From: an uncultured Muribaculaceae bacterium
Lineage (GTDB): Bacteria > Bacteroidota > Bacteroidia > Bacteroidales > Muribaculaceae
DNA: 64,000 bases
Direction: 5' to 3'
NCBI GenBank assembly: GCA_910579675.1
Contig: CAJTUF010000017.1
Span: forward strand, 4,320 to 68,319
The translations under genes were made by a program, and so were the position numbers. Under the pieces are notes generated by a model. It saw nothing but the letters and a program-made list of their open reading frames with translations. It had not been told where the DNA came from and ran no database searches. Within the stretch, counting starts at the first letter, position 1, and each line of letters opens with the position of its first letter. This document shows positions 1 through 8,676 of the stretch, piece after piece.

Positions 1-44
1 GAAAACCTTTAGTCGCTACCCCACCATGCTCCACATTAATTTAT

Positions 45-52
45 TAATTTTG
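45..52 (+). promoter_or_regulatory. Bacteroidetes -7 box (taattttg)
   Basis: The sequence taattttg matches the Bacteroidetes -7 consensus TAnnTTTG. Transcription would begin near base 57-59, on top of the ATG at 57. This favours the downstream ATG at 99 as the start of the first gene, unless the mRNA is leaderless. Confidence 0.6.
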
Positions 53-98
53 CGCCATGATTATTACCGACACATTGATTGGCTCAGGAGCGGTGGAG

Positions 99-1013
99 AT
101 GGCCGAGGTAGACGCGGCAACCTACCGCAGGCTTTTTCCGCGCCCGGCCGTGGTCTACAACTCCGTGGAGTTTACTTCGCTCGTGGCCCCTATGGTGACC
201 GAGGTGAAGCGGGTGGCAATTATGGCCGGAGGCAAGGCGCGTCTGGGACTCACAATAGGCGTGAGGGCCGACGGAACGATGGCCGCTCCCTTCTCGGCCC
301 CCTTTGCCTGTTTCGATGCCAATGACAATCCCGGAGCATCCATGATGCTCTCGGCTGTGGCGGCCATGCGTAGATGCTATCCCGGGCTTAGAGTCACACT
401 CCCGCCCCCGATTTACTCTCCATCGGTAACAGCCAAGACTCTCCTTGCCATGATGCAGCAAGGGTGCTCATTGGCATGGACCGACTGGAACTATCACCTG
501 CCTCTGACCTCGGAGCGTGGCGGCTATGAGCGATTGCTTTGCACCGGAAGGCGAACTATACTCCGTCGCGCCTCGCGCGATCATTTCCATCTTGAAACAG
601 TAGATGATGATCCACTAAGGGCATACAACATAGTCGAGGCCCATCATGCTGCCAAAGGTTACCCGATGCGTATGAGCGCCAGGCAGATACTTGACACTAC
701 TGGGGTGGACGGCCCTGTCGACGCCCACTTCTTCGTCCTGACCGACGGCAGCCGCGATGCCGCAGCCGCCATTGTCTACGATACCACACCCGACATAGCG
801 CAGGTGATCTATTGGGCCGATAATCCATCGGCCGGTGCATTTGCGCCTATGAATCTGTTGTGTGCCCGGCTCCACGACCATTACGCCGCCCGGGGCTTCA
901 AAATACTCGACATAGGTCCATCATCGAGCGAAGGAGTTGCCGCCACAGGTCTATGCGACTTCAAGGAGAGAGTCGGGTGTGTTCCGACGGCCAAGCCTAC
1001 CATTATACTTTGA
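99..1013 (+). CDS. FemAB/GNAT-like acetyltransferase family protein
   Basis: About 304 residues. The C-terminal half reads like an acyltransferase of the GNAT/FemAB fold: an HFHLETV segment opens it, a central strand region (AHFFVLTDG, AAAIVYDT) follows, and it closes with a DIGPSSSEG...GLCDFKERVGC ending that recurs in Bacteroides proteins of this type. The substrate cannot be read from the sequence. An in-frame ATG at 57 would add 14 residues, but the -7 box at 45-52 puts the transcription start at about 57, and the ATG at 99 is preceded by purine-rich aggagcggtggag, so 99 is preferred. The gene is monocistronic in appearance; nagA follows with its own promoter. Family-level call is moderate, function unknown. 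Confidence 0.6.
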   Translation: MAEVDAATYRRLFPRPAVVYNSVEFTSLVAPMVTEVKRVAIMAGGKARLGLTIGVRADGTMAAPFSAPFACFDANDNPGASMMLSAVAAMRRCYPGLRVTLPPPIYSPSVTAKTLLAMMQQGCSLAWTDWNYHLPLTSERGGYERLLCTGRRTILRRASRDHFHLETVDDDPLRAYNIVEAHHAAKGYPMRMSARQILDTTGVDGPVDAHFFVLTDGSRDAAAAIVYDTTPDIAQVIYWADNPSAGAFAPMNLLCARLHDHYAARGFKILDIGPSSSEGVAATGLCDFKERVGCVPTAKPTIIL

Positions 1014-1082
1014 AATCTCCAGCAGCCGACTCTGCCCCTAAGAAGATGCTTTTTTATATTTCACACTTGACAGATTTTTGTG

Positions 1083-1090
1083 TAACTTTG
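1083..1090 (+). promoter_or_regulatory. -7 box for nagA (taactttg)
   Basis: The sequence taactttg fits TAnnTTTG and lies 55 bases before the nagA ATG. No convincing TTTG is seen at the usual 19-20 base spacing; a ttgac lies 13 bases upstream. Confidence 0.6.
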
Positions 1091-1145
1091 CAGAGTATTG
1101 TCTGAATAAACGTTTCAATTCCAACCTTAAACATCTTTCTACCAA

Positions 1146-2309
1146 ATGCTAACGCAGATAATCAACGCTAAGATACTCACCCCCTCCGGATGGCTTCAGG
1201 ATGGGTCGGTTCTTATGCGCGACAATAAAATTCTTGAGGTCACCAACTGCGACCTCGCCGTAGTAGGAGCCGAACTCATTGATGCCAAAGGTATGTATGT
1301 GGTGCCCGGAGGAGTAGAGATCCACTGCCACGGCGGCGGCGGCGGCGACTTCATGGAGGGCACCGAAGAGGCTTTCCGCACAGCAGTAGGCACTCATATG
1401 AAGCACGGTACCACCAGCATCTTCCCCACGCTCTCATCATCGTCGGTGCCTATGATCAATGCCGCGGCTGAGACATGCACCAAGCTCATGGCCGAGCCCG
1501 ACAGCCCCATCCTCGGCCTCCATCTCGAAGGCCACTATCTCAATCAGAAGATGGCAGGCGGCCAGATGCCCGAATATATCAAGGATCCCGACCCCAAGGA
1601 GTATATACCCATCGTTGAGCGCTGGGACTGCATCAAGCGCTGGGATGCTGCCCCCGAGCTGCCGGGAGCAATGCAGTTTGGCAAATATATCCACTCCAAA
1701 GGCATCGTAGCCTCCGTGGCCCACACTCAGGCTGAATTTGAGGATATCCGCTCGGCATGGGAAGCCGGCTATACCCACGCCACCCATTTCTACAATGCTA
1801 TGCCCGGTTTCCACAAGCGCCGCGAGTATAAATATGAAGGCACCGTTGAGAGCATCTACCTCATCGACGATATGACTGTTGAGGTGGTGGCCGACGGCAT
1901 TCATGTGCCCCCCACTATCCTCCGTCTCGTTTATAAGATCAAAGGCCCGGAGCGGGCTTGCGTAGTGACCGATGCCCTCGCTTGCGCCTGTGCCGAAAAT
2001 GCCGAGGCATTTGATCCGCGAGTTATCATCGAAGACGGTGTGTGCAAACTGTCCGACCGCTCAGCTCTCGCAGGTAGCGTGGCTACGATGGACCGTCTTA
2101 TACGCACCCTCGTCCATGGCGCTGAGATACCTCTCGAAGATGCTATCCGTATGGCTTCCGAGACTCCCGCAAAGATCATGGGAGTGTATGACCGTAAGGG
2201 CTCACTCGCCCGCGGCAAGGATGCCGACCTCATCATACTCGACAAGGATCTCAACCTCCGTCAGGTATGGGCCATGGGTAAGCTCGTTGAGGGCACCGAC
2301 ACTCTTTGA
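1146..2309 (+). CDS. nagA: N-acetylglucosamine-6-phosphate deacetylase
   Basis: Cytoplasmic amidohydrolase-fold enzyme that removes acetate from GlcNAc-6-phosphate, feeding amino-sugar catabolism and cell-wall recycling. The 387-residue length is normal for the family. Visible landmarks: the HCH pair at residues 60-62 after the first strand, GLHLEGH with the metal-ligand Glu at 128, VAHT (His193) and YTHATHFYNAMPG (His211/His214), and the catalytic Asp276 in VVTDA. The EGH in place of the more common EGP is also found in a Bacteroidetes NagA subgroup (from memory). It stands alone behind its own -7 box and ends at a strong bidirectional terminator. The GH20 hexosaminidase at 18.3 kb could supply GlcNAc. 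Confidence 0.93.
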   Translation: MLTQIINAKILTPSGWLQDGSVLMRDNKILEVTNCDLAVVGAELIDAKGMYVVPGGVEIHCHGGGGGDFMEGTEEAFRTAVGTHMKHGTTSIFPTLSSSSVPMINAAAETCTKLMAEPDSPILGLHLEGHYLNQKMAGGQMPEYIKDPDPKEYIPIVERWDCIKRWDAAPELPGAMQFGKYIHSKGIVASVAHTQAEFEDIRSAWEAGYTHATHFYNAMPGFHKRREYKYEGTVESIYLIDDMTVEVVADGIHVPPTILRLVYKIKGPERACVVTDALACACAENAEAFDPRVIIEDGVCKLSDRSALAGSVATMDRLIRTLVHGAEIPLEDAIRMASETPAKIMGVYDRKGSLARGKDADLIILDKDLNLRQVWAMGKLVEGTDTL

Positions 2310-2324
2310 TACCAATAGCCTGAA

Positions 2325-2379
2325 ATATATAATCGGGGCCCCGCGTTTCGCTGCGAAATGCGGGGCCCCGATTATATAT
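2325..2379. terminator. Bidirectional terminator between nagA and aguB
   Basis: Inverted repeat with 26-base arms (2325-2350 and 2354-2379), one G-U wobble and a three-base loop, GC-rich at the centre and A/T-rich at both outer ends. It lies between two convergent genes, so it can terminate both. Confidence 0.9.
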
Positions 2380-2404
2380 GTTTCAGCTAAGGGATTGGAC
2401 AAGC

Positions 2405-3298
2405 TTAACGCAGGAAGCGCTCTGTAAGGCCTGAATAGGCATCGATGCGGCGGTCGCGCAGAAACGGCCACCAACGGCGCACCTGCTCCGACCGGCTCAG
2501 GTCGATGTCGACCACTGCCGTGGCCTCCTCATCGTCGGGAGCAAGATAGAGCAGCTCACCCTGAGGTCCGGCCACAAAGCTTGAGCCCCAAAAGGAGATG
2601 CCCCGGGTTTGACCCGACGGATCGGGTTCGTGGCCCACGCGGTTGACGGTTACCACCGGGATGCCGTTGGCCACGCCATGAGCACGTTGCACTATCATCC
2701 AAGCCTGTCGCTGGCGCTCCTTTTCATCGTCGCTGTCGCTGCTTTCCCAGCCTATTGCGGTGGGATAGACCAGCATCTCCGCTCCAGCAAGCGCCATAAG
2801 GCGGGCAGCTTCGGGATACCATTGATCCCAGCACACCAGCACTCCGATGCGGCCTACTGAGGTATCGACCGGAGTAAAGCCGAGATCGCCCGGCGTGAAG
2901 TAAAACTTCTCATAATAGGCCGGATCGTCGGGGATGTGCATCTTGCGGTAGGTGCCTGCGATGGTTCCGTCGGCCTCAAACACTACAGCGGTGTTGTGGT
3001 AGAGACCCGGAGCGCGACGCTCGAAGAATGAGCATATGATGACTGTCGAAGTCTCAGCGGCCAGCGAGGCATAGAAGTCGGTGGCTTCCGAGGGAATACC
3101 TACGGCAAGGTCACACAGATCCACACTCTCGGTCTGACAGAAATAGAGCGAGTCGTGGAGCTCCTGATTGACAATGAGACGGGCTCCTTGTGAGGCAGCC
3201 TCGCGTATGGCCTCCGCCAAGCGATTGCGGTTGGAGGTTATGTCGGCAGTTTTTTTCTGCTGTATGATAGCGGTGGGTATGATTCGTTGCTGTGACAT
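2405..3298 (-). CDS. aguB: N-carbamoylputrescine amidohydrolase
   Basis: Nitrilase-superfamily enzyme converting N-carbamoylputrescine to putrescine, CO2 and ammonia, the last step of the agmatine route to polyamines. The Glu-Lys-Cys triad is visible: the Glu in NQELHDS, the Lys in YRKMHIPDDP, and the Cys in VLVCWDQWYPE. The 297 residues are typical. The C-terminal region with RGISFWGSSFVAGPQGE is characteristic of the AguB branch. It lies 9 bases downstream of aguA, which encodes the preceding enzyme, so the two are co-transcribed. There is no signal peptide, so the enzyme is cytoplasmic. Confidence 0.93.
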   Translation of the reverse strand: MSQQRIIPTAIIQQKKTADITSNRNRLAEAIREAASQGARLIVNQELHDSLYFCQTESVDLCDLAVGIPSEATDFYASLAAETSTVIICSFFERRAPGLYHNTAVVFEADGTIAGTYRKMHIPDDPAYYEKFYFTPGDLGFTPVDTSVGRIGVLVCWDQWYPEAARLMALAGAEMLVYPTAIGWESSDSDDEKERQRQAWMIVQRAHGVANGIPVVTVNRVGHEPDPSGQTRGISFWGSSFVAGPQGELLYLAPDDEEATAVVDIDLSRSEQVRRWWPFLRDRRIDAYSGLTERFLR

Positions 3299-3307
3299 AT
3301 CGGTAGT

Positions 3308-4387
3308 TTAAATATGATTGGGGTCTAAGGCGCCCGACGGGATCTGCATCGTCATACAGTGGAGCGATCCATGCTGCCGGATGAGTATCCGGCAGTCGAT
3401 CTCCACCACCGGTCGGCCAAATGCTTCAGCAATTATAGCGGCCGCGCGAGAGTCGGCTTCGGGCTGTCCGTAGGTAGGCATAAGCACAGCCTCTGGGAGA
3501 GCGAGGAAATTTGCATAAGTGGCAGGGAGCTGATGGCCGTCGTCGGGGTCGAATACCGGGGAGGGTAGCGGGAGAGCCACCGGGGTGAGCCCATAGTCAG
3601 GGGCCAATGCGAGGATTTCGGTCTCCATGGCTTCTATGGCGTCGTGGTTGGGGTCGGAGGAGTCGGAGCAGCTGTTATAGAGCAACTTTCCTCCGGGAGC
3701 GAAGCGTGCCAGAGTGTCGATGTGCGAGTCGGTGTCGTCGCCGGCGAGCGATCCGTGGTCGAGCCATATTATTCTATCCATGCCTAAAGTGGAGCGCAGG
3801 TAGTTGTCGATCTCCTCACGGGAGCACGACCCGTTGCGGTTGGGCGAGAGAAGACACTCCGACGTGGTGATGAGAGTGCCGAGTCCATCACTGTCGATGG
3901 AGCCGCCCTCGAGCGTGAAGCTCAGGCAGTTGGTGAGCGGAGCAGAAATCACTCCCTGCGAAAGCAGATGACGGTTGACAAGGTTGTCGCGGTCGGAAGC
4001 AAATTTTAGTCCCCATCCGTTGAACTGGAAGTCGATAGGAGCATACTCTCCCTCATCGGGTCCTGCAAGGGTTATGGGGCCGAAATCGCGGGCCCAGGTG
4101 TCGTTGGTGGTGTAAGGCACGGTGGTGAGCAGCCCTTTGGCGGCCGCAATAGGTATAGCTGCCGAAGTGGCTTCAGGGTCGGGGGTGATGACTAATACCC
4201 TGCGTCCGAGAGAGGCTACAGCCTCGGCAATATCGGCCACGCACTTGCATGCCTCGTTGAGGATGGGGGCCCAGTCGCTTTCCGGGTGAGGCCAAGCCAG
4301 CAGTACGGCAGGATCGTGTTCCCATTCGGCTGGGAGTCTGCGACACGGTCGGCTATCGTGATGTTGGTTGTGAGGATTATTCTTCAT
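3308..4387 (-). CDS. aguA: Agmatine deiminase
   Basis: Guanidine-modifying enzyme (peptidylarginine deiminase-like fold) that turns agmatine into N-carbamoylputrescine. Motifs seen: LPAEWEHDPAVLLAWPHPESDW at the N-terminus, NDTWARDFGPI, LEGGSID, DSHIDTLARF and the nucleophilic Cys in GSLHCMTMQIP near the C-terminus. The frame stays open upstream to 4486, but those extra 33 residues lie inside the preceding small gene and have no family counterpart, so the ATG at 4387 is chosen (359 residues). It then overlaps the small upstream gene by 11 bases, which suggests translational coupling. It is followed directly by aguB. Confidence 0.93.
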   Translation of the reverse strand: MKNNPHNQHHDSRPCRRLPAEWEHDPAVLLAWPHPESDWAPILNEACKCVADIAEAVASLGRRVLVITPDPEATSAAIPIAAAKGLLTTVPYTTNDTWARDFGPITLAGPDEGEYAPIDFQFNGWGLKFASDRDNLVNRHLLSQGVISAPLTNCLSFTLEGGSIDSDGLGTLITTSECLLSPNRNGSCSREEIDNYLRSTLGMDRIIWLDHGSLAGDDTDSHIDTLARFAPGGKLLYNSCSDSSDPNHDAIEAMETEILALAPDYGLTPVALPLPSPVFDPDDGHQLPATYANFLALPEAVLMPTYGQPEADSRAAAIIAEAFGRPVVEIDCRILIRQHGSLHCMTMQIPSGALDPNHI

Positions 4388-4625
4388 TGTCGTAGTCGTT
4401 GAGCGAATCCCATACTTCGTCCTGTCGGGCAAGGTATTCATCAGAATAGTCCAGGAACCCCTTTTTCTCAGAGGATCCAACTTCATGGCACCAGTCCTTG
4501 TAGGCCTGTCTCAGCTCAGGGTCTTCGGAAAGGTCGTGTTTGAAGGCACTCTCGGCAATGTCAACGCTCTTATGGTTGGCAAGGTAAGAATTGAAAATGT
4601 CGGTAATATCGGCGTCTTTGTACAT
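4377..4625 (-). CDS. Small acidic conserved protein upstream of aguA
   Basis: An 82-residue, strongly acidic, apparently helical protein with no signal peptide. Its middle and end (AYKDWCHEVGSSEKKGFLDY, then a DEVWDSLNDYD-type tail) match a small protein that I recall from many Bacteroides genomes without a known role. The ATG at 4625 is preferred over a GTG at 4646. It is the first gene of a transcript with aguA and aguB and overlaps aguA by 11 bases, so a link to polyamine synthesis is possible but unproven. Confidence 0.75.
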   Translation of the reverse strand: MYKDADITDIFNSYLANHKSVDIAESAFKHDLSEDPELRQAYKDWCHEVGSSEKKGFLDYSDEYLARQDEVWDSLNDYDNEE

Positions 4626-4668
4626 GATGATATGGCGGGGGCTCACAGCGCCTCCGCGTTATGAGCCC

Positions 4669-4699
4669 CAAATTTAGAAAAAAAATCGTTATCGGCAAA
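4669..4699 (-). promoter_or_regulatory. Promoter of the small gene-aguA-aguB operon
   Basis: Read on the minus strand: TTTG at 4699-4696, 19 bases, then taaatttg at 4676-4669. This is an almost ideal Bacteroidetes -33/-7 pair and separates the aguAB unit from the fucose operon upstream. Confidence 0.8.
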
Positions 4700-4715
4700 A
4701 TCGCAGGAGGTCAAT

Positions 4716-6035
4716 TCACCGTCGGAGCCTGCGCTGGCCGTAGACCGCTATCACAGCAAAGCATATCATCGGGAGGATAAACGACACATTGACAGCAGGA
4801 TGATGCCACACAGTGCCGCAGTCGATGATAGCTGCCTGCAATGGGGGGAGAATAGATCCTCCGAGGATGGCCATAATCAGTCCGGCGGCACCAAATTTAG
4901 CGTCTTCTCCCATGCCGTCGAGGGCAATGCCGTAGATGGTGGGGAACATGAGCGACATGCACCCGGATACGGCCACAAGACAGTAGAGGCCCCATATGTC
5001 CTGAAACAGGATCACACCCACCGTGAGCAGGATTCCGGCTATGGCCAAAGTGCGAAGCAGCGCGCTCGGACGGAAATATTTGAGGAGGAATGTGCAGAGG
5101 AAACGACAGGAGCAGAACAGCACCATAGCTACAATATTGTAGCGTTGCGACAGCACCTCAGCCTCTTTTTCTCCCATCCCCGCCTCCATGAAGATGCGGG
5201 TGCCATACTGGATGATGAATGTCCAGCACATGATCTGAGCGCCGACATAGAAAAACTGAGCCACGACGCCTTCGCGATAGTGGGCCACCGAGAATATGCG
5301 TTTGATAGTGGTGGCAAATGAACCGCCAAACTGCTTGTCGGCATTGCGGGGCATCCTGACATTTTTAATAAGGAGCATCATCAGGATCACTACCGCGCCT
5401 ATGGCAAGATATGGCTTGACGAGAATCCATAGATCGGCATCGCGCACGGCGGCAAATGCCTCAGGCGAAAGCTCAGCGCGCTGGGCTGTGTCCATCGGGT
5501 CGAGCATATTCTGGATGAAGTTCATCGCCACATACATGCCCAGAAGCGATCCTATGGGGTTGAAACACTGCGCCAGATTGAGGCGTCGGGTGGCGGTTGA
5601 GGCTGGGCCCATAGTGAGTATGTAGGGATTGCAACTCGTTTCAAGAAACGACAGGCCGCAGGTGAGGATGAAGTAGGCGATCAGAAATGGGAAGTAGGCC
5701 CCGGTGAGCATGGCCGGATAAAAGAGCAGAGCTCCGAGGCCGTAGAGTCCCAGGCCGAGCAATACGCCTGCCTTGTAGGTGTAGCGGCGTATGAATATGG
5801 CAGCAGGGAAAGCCATGACGAAGTAGCCTCCGTAGAAAGCTACCTGAATCATTGTGCCGTCGGTCACGCTCATGCGGAATATTTTGGAGAAGGCTTTTAC
5901 CATGGGATTTGTGATGTCGTTGGCAAAGCCCCATAGAGCGAAGCAGCTCGTCAGCAGGATGAAAGGCACGAGATAGCTCACACCGCCTTCCGACAGAAGA
6001 GCCTCAGAGATGCGTTGGCGCCTGGTTTGATTCAT
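4716..6035 (-). CDS. fucP: L-fucose:proton symporter
   Basis: Major facilitator superfamily importer that brings L-fucose across the inner membrane with protons. At 439 residues from the ATG at 6035 it matches the length of E. coli FucP (438). Typical features: SYLVPFILLTSCFALWGFANDITNPMV in the first helix, with the Asn-Asp pair of this family; SFLETSCNPYI in the fifth helix region; and about twelve hydrophobic segments. ATGs further upstream (for example at 6059) would add a non-membrane extension with no support. It is the last gene of fucI-fucA-fucK-mutarotase-fucP, 95 bases after the mutarotase. Which sugar it carries is inferred from family and context. Confidence 0.9.
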   Translation of the reverse strand: MNQTRRQRISEALLSEGGVSYLVPFILLTSCFALWGFANDITNPMVKAFSKIFRMSVTDGTMIQVAFYGGYFVMAFPAAIFIRRYTYKAGVLLGLGLYGLGALLFYPAMLTGAYFPFLIAYFILTCGLSFLETSCNPYILTMGPASTATRRLNLAQCFNPIGSLLGMYVAMNFIQNMLDPMDTAQRAELSPEAFAAVRDADLWILVKPYLAIGAVVILMMLLIKNVRMPRNADKQFGGSFATTIKRIFSVAHYREGVVAQFFYVGAQIMCWTFIIQYGTRIFMEAGMGEKEAEVLSQRYNIVAMVLFCSCRFLCTFLLKYFRPSALLRTLAIAGILLTVGVILFQDIWGLYCLVAVSGCMSLMFPTIYGIALDGMGEDAKFGAAGLIMAILGGSILPPLQAAIIDCGTVWHHPAVNVSFILPMICFAVIAVYGQRRLRR

Positions 6036-6130
6036 GGTAATAGGTGGATTGGCGTCCATAGATGATGGGTGAAGAGAGTGTTGATTGTGGTAGTTTGATT
6101 CAAGGTGTGGTGGGATGGAAAGGATTGCGG

Positions 6131-6478
6131 TCAGGTATAGAGCTCGAAGATCTGCTCCATGTCTTTCCATTTGTCGGCCGATGAAGCACCCGGCTCCGCT
6201 TGCTGGAACACCGACATGAAGTCTTCCCACTCCTGCTGCTTCGGCAGAGTGGCGAGATGTGCAAAAGCCTCGTCGAGATCAAGGTCGGCAGGGGTTTCGA
6301 GTATCATCACCAGTCGGGTGCCAAGGATGAAGATATCCATAGCTGTGATTCCCACCTCGCGGATTCCCGCCACTACTTCGGGCCAAACATTGCCCCGGGC
6401 ATGACGCCTGCGGTATTCGGCAATAAGGTCGGGGTCGGAGCGCAGATCCATGGTGCGCACATATCGTCGGGTGTTCAT
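6131..6478 (-). CDS. L-rhamnose/L-fucose mutarotase family protein (RhaM-like)
   Basis: A 115-residue RhaM/DUF718 dimeric alpha-beta barrel protein. Members interconvert anomers of 6-deoxy sugars so that the kinase or isomerase receives the right form. Sequence signs are the early RRY...DLRSDPDLIAEYRRRHA segment with the catalytic-type His, GNVWPEVVAGIREVGITAMDIFILGTRLVMILE, and the terminal Trp-rich EWEDFMSVFQ region. Its ATG overlaps the stop of the kinase gene by four bases. Because the rest of the operon is for fucose, a fucose mutarotase role is more likely than rhamnose. Confidence 0.88.
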   Translation of the reverse strand: MNTRRYVRTMDLRSDPDLIAEYRRRHARGNVWPEVVAGIREVGITAMDIFILGTRLVMILETPADLDLDEAFAHLATLPKQQEWEDFMSVFQQAEPGASSADKWKDMEQIFELYT

Positions 6479-7869
6479 GGGATGAGATTGAGTCGGGTGA
6501 GTGTTTCTATCTGGAGCGCGATGCTTCCTAATGCAGTGGCCTCGACAGGGCCGGCCACAACCGGCAGACCGGTGGCTTGGGCTGTAAGGCGGTTGAGGTA
6601 GGCGTTGCGGCTTCCACCGCCTACAATGTTTATAGCTTTTGGTCGCTGGGCAGGAGAAAGGATGTCATTGAGCCCATTTATGGCCTTGTGGTAGCGCAGG
6701 GCGAGTGATCGGAGCGCCACAGCGGCATATTCGCCCTCGGTGGCAGGTTCGGTCATGGCATGGTCGCGGCAGTAGAGTGAGATAGCCTCCTCCATATCGT
6801 GGGGGTTGACAAACGAGGCGTCGTCGACATCAATCAAGGAGTCGATTTCAGCCCTCTCAGCGGCGACGATAAGGTCGTCATAGCCGGTAAAGGAGCCATT
6901 GGCAGTCCATTTCTTGACCAATTGCTGGAGGATCCACATGCCTGGTATGTTCTGGAGTATGCGGATAGTGCCACCTACGGCGCGTTCGTTTGTGTAGCCG
7001 CTTGAATATGCTTCGGTAGAGGTGACGGGTGATGGTATCTCCTGCCCGAAAAGGCTCCATGTGCCGGAACTGATAAACGCGTGTGGCTCTCCGGTGGAGT
7101 TTGCCGATGAGGCATACACAGCGCATGCGGTGTCGTGACCTCCGGCTGCAATCACAGGGATGTCGTAACCGATTCCCAACGAACGGAGGATATTACGGTC
7201 GATATAACCTTTGAGGGTGCCGGAGTCGACGAGCTCGCCGAATAGGTGGCGCGGGAGTCCGAGGCGGTCGATGAGCGGGAGGTTCCACTCGCCATCGGTT
7301 GTAAGCAGCTCGGACGTTGAGGCTATGGTGCGTTCGCAAGTTGCTGATCCTGTGAGGAAGAAAGCAAAAAGATCAGGCATGAACAGGAGTTTCCCAGCCG
7401 CCTCCATCATGGCAGGCTCACGTCGGTTGAGAGCCACGAGCTGATAGAGCGTGTTGATGGAAAGAGGGTATATGCCCGATTCGGCATAGTGGGTGCGGAG
7501 CGCGTCAGCGTCTGACCATATGGCCTCGGGGAGCCCTTCGGTGTGGGAGTCGCGGTAGCAGAGAGGATTGGACAGGAGTCGTCCAGCTAGGGTTATCAGT
7601 CCGAAATCCACTCCCCAGGTGTCGATAGCCACCGAAAGGATGTGCATCCCTCTTGCTGCGGCGCAACGAATCCCCTCCAGCATTTCGGAGAATAAAGCCG
7701 GGAAATCCCAATAGAGAGAGTCGCCGAGCCTGACCTGCCTGTTGACGAAACGGTGAAGCTCTGTGAGCTCCATCTCTTGTCCGGAACAGCGGCTTCCGGC
7801 TATCACCCGTCCGCTCCCGGCTCCGAAGTCGATGGCGAGACAAACGCCATTGATCTTATCGGCAGCCAT
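6475..7869 (-). CDS. fucK: L-fuculokinase (FGGY family, rhamnulokinase-like)
   Basis: ATP-dependent kinase of the FGGY family making L-fuculose 1-phosphate. It has the actin-fold phosphate loop near the start (AIDFGAGSGRV), the substrate segment SVAIDTWGVDFGLI, AAGGHDTACAVYA in the second domain, and the NIVGGGSRNAYLNRLTAQATGLPV motif near the end. The 464 residues are normal. By sequence it sits close to rhamnulokinases, as do Bacteroides fucose-operon kinases. Specificity is assigned from the neighbours: fucA 3 bases upstream, the mutarotase overlapping by 4 bases downstream. A rhamnulose-active enzyme cannot be excluded from sequence alone. Confidence 0.87.
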   Translation of the reverse strand: MAADKINGVCLAIDFGAGSGRVIAGSRCSGQEMELTELHRFVNRQVRLGDSLYWDFPALFSEMLEGIRCAAARGMHILSVAIDTWGVDFGLITLAGRLLSNPLCYRDSHTEGLPEAIWSDADALRTHYAESGIYPLSINTLYQLVALNRREPAMMEAAGKLLFMPDLFAFFLTGSATCERTIASTSELLTTDGEWNLPLIDRLGLPRHLFGELVDSGTLKGYIDRNILRSLGIGYDIPVIAAGGHDTACAVYASSANSTGEPHAFISSGTWSLFGQEIPSPVTSTEAYSSGYTNERAVGGTIRILQNIPGMWILQQLVKKWTANGSFTGYDDLIVAAERAEIDSLIDVDDASFVNPHDMEEAISLYCRDHAMTEPATEGEYAAVALRSLALRYHKAINGLNDILSPAQRPKAINIVGGGSRNAYLNRLTAQATGLPVVAGPVEATALGSIALQIETLTRLNLIP

Positions 7870-7872
7870 GAC

Positions 7873-8505
7873 TCAGTGTTTGCCGGTGAGCACCCTCAGA
7901 TCGGCCAGATCGGCGGGAGTCATCAGATTGACATTACCCTGAGTGAGCACAGCGAGGCGACATCCCATCTCGAAAAAGATTGCCTTCTGGAATGCGTCGG
8001 CCAGCGAAGCCCCGGCCACTACCTGACCGTGGTTGGCAAGGAAGCAGCTGTCGTGATCTCTCATGGCGGCAGTCACAGCATCGGCCAGCTCTTTTGACCC
8101 TGGCATGAGATAGGGCACCACCGGAATCTCCTCGCCCACATAGATAGGGATCTCGGCGGTGAGGTTGATGCTCGACGGCGGATTTTTCATACAGGCAATG
8201 GCTGTGGCATAGGTTGACTGGAAGTGGAGTATGGCCTTTACTTCAGGACGCTCCTTGAAGATGCCGAGATGGAACCGGGCCTCGCGCGAGGGCTTGACGC
8301 CGTTGAGTACCGCCTCGTCGCTGAGGCGACACACCGACACATCTTCGGGCTTGAGATCGCAGAGCCACGAACCGGTGGCCGACACAAGCACTTCGTCATC
8401 GTCGATTCGCCACGACAGATTGCCGCTTGAGCAGAGGCTGAGCTGCTCGGCACCGGCGCGCCGGGCCCACTTTATAAATTCCTGTATCTGATGTTCTGTT
8501 GCCAT
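7873..8505 (-). CDS. fucA: L-fuculose-1-phosphate aldolase
   Basis: Class II zinc aldolase splitting L-fuculose 1-phosphate into dihydroxyacetone phosphate and L-lactaldehyde. The 210-residue length fits. Zinc-site features are visible: SREARFH with the catalytic Glu, ILHFQSTYA containing the first His, and FLANHGQVV with the third. The phosphate-binding GNLSWR and SATGSWL segments are near the N-terminus. It follows fucI after a 171-base gap containing a hairpin and is nearly contiguous with fucK. No lactaldehyde reductase or dehydrogenase gene is present in this window, so the fate of lactaldehyde is not encoded here. Confidence 0.92.
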   Translation of the reverse strand: MATEHQIQEFIKWARRAGAEQLSLCSSGNLSWRIDDDEVLVSATGSWLCDLKPEDVSVCRLSDEAVLNGVKPSREARFHLGIFKERPEVKAILHFQSTYATAIACMKNPPSSINLTAEIPIYVGEEIPVVPYLMPGSKELADAVTAAMRDHDSCFLANHGQVVAGASLADAFQKAIFFEMGCRLAVLTQGNVNLMTPADLADLRVLTGKH

Positions 8506-8584
8506 GATATTCTATATAAGGGGATAATGTCTGTAAAAAAAAGTGATGGATTAGATGTAGAGAAGGGTGATGGTGATAAGGAGC

Positions 8585-8636
8585 GATGACACCGTGCCGG
8601 ACCCTCACAATCGTGAAGGGGCGATACGGTGTCATC
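8585..8636. other. Hairpin in the fucI-fucA intergenic gap
   Basis: Perfect 11-base inverted repeat (8585-8595 and 8626-8636) enclosing a second imperfect stem (ccctcac / gtgaaggg). It has no T-run on the fucA side, so it is more likely a processing or mRNA-stability element, or a weak attenuator setting the fucI to fucA ratio, than a full terminator. Confidence 0.6.
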
Positions 8637-8676
8637 ATTATTATCCTATATCGTCGGGGCTTGACGAGGGTGTCGC

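Noticed and set aside
8585..8636. Rho-independent terminator inside the fucose operon
   Set aside because: The stem is strong but not followed by a T-run, and fucA-fucP have no separate promoter that I can see, so full termination is unlikely.
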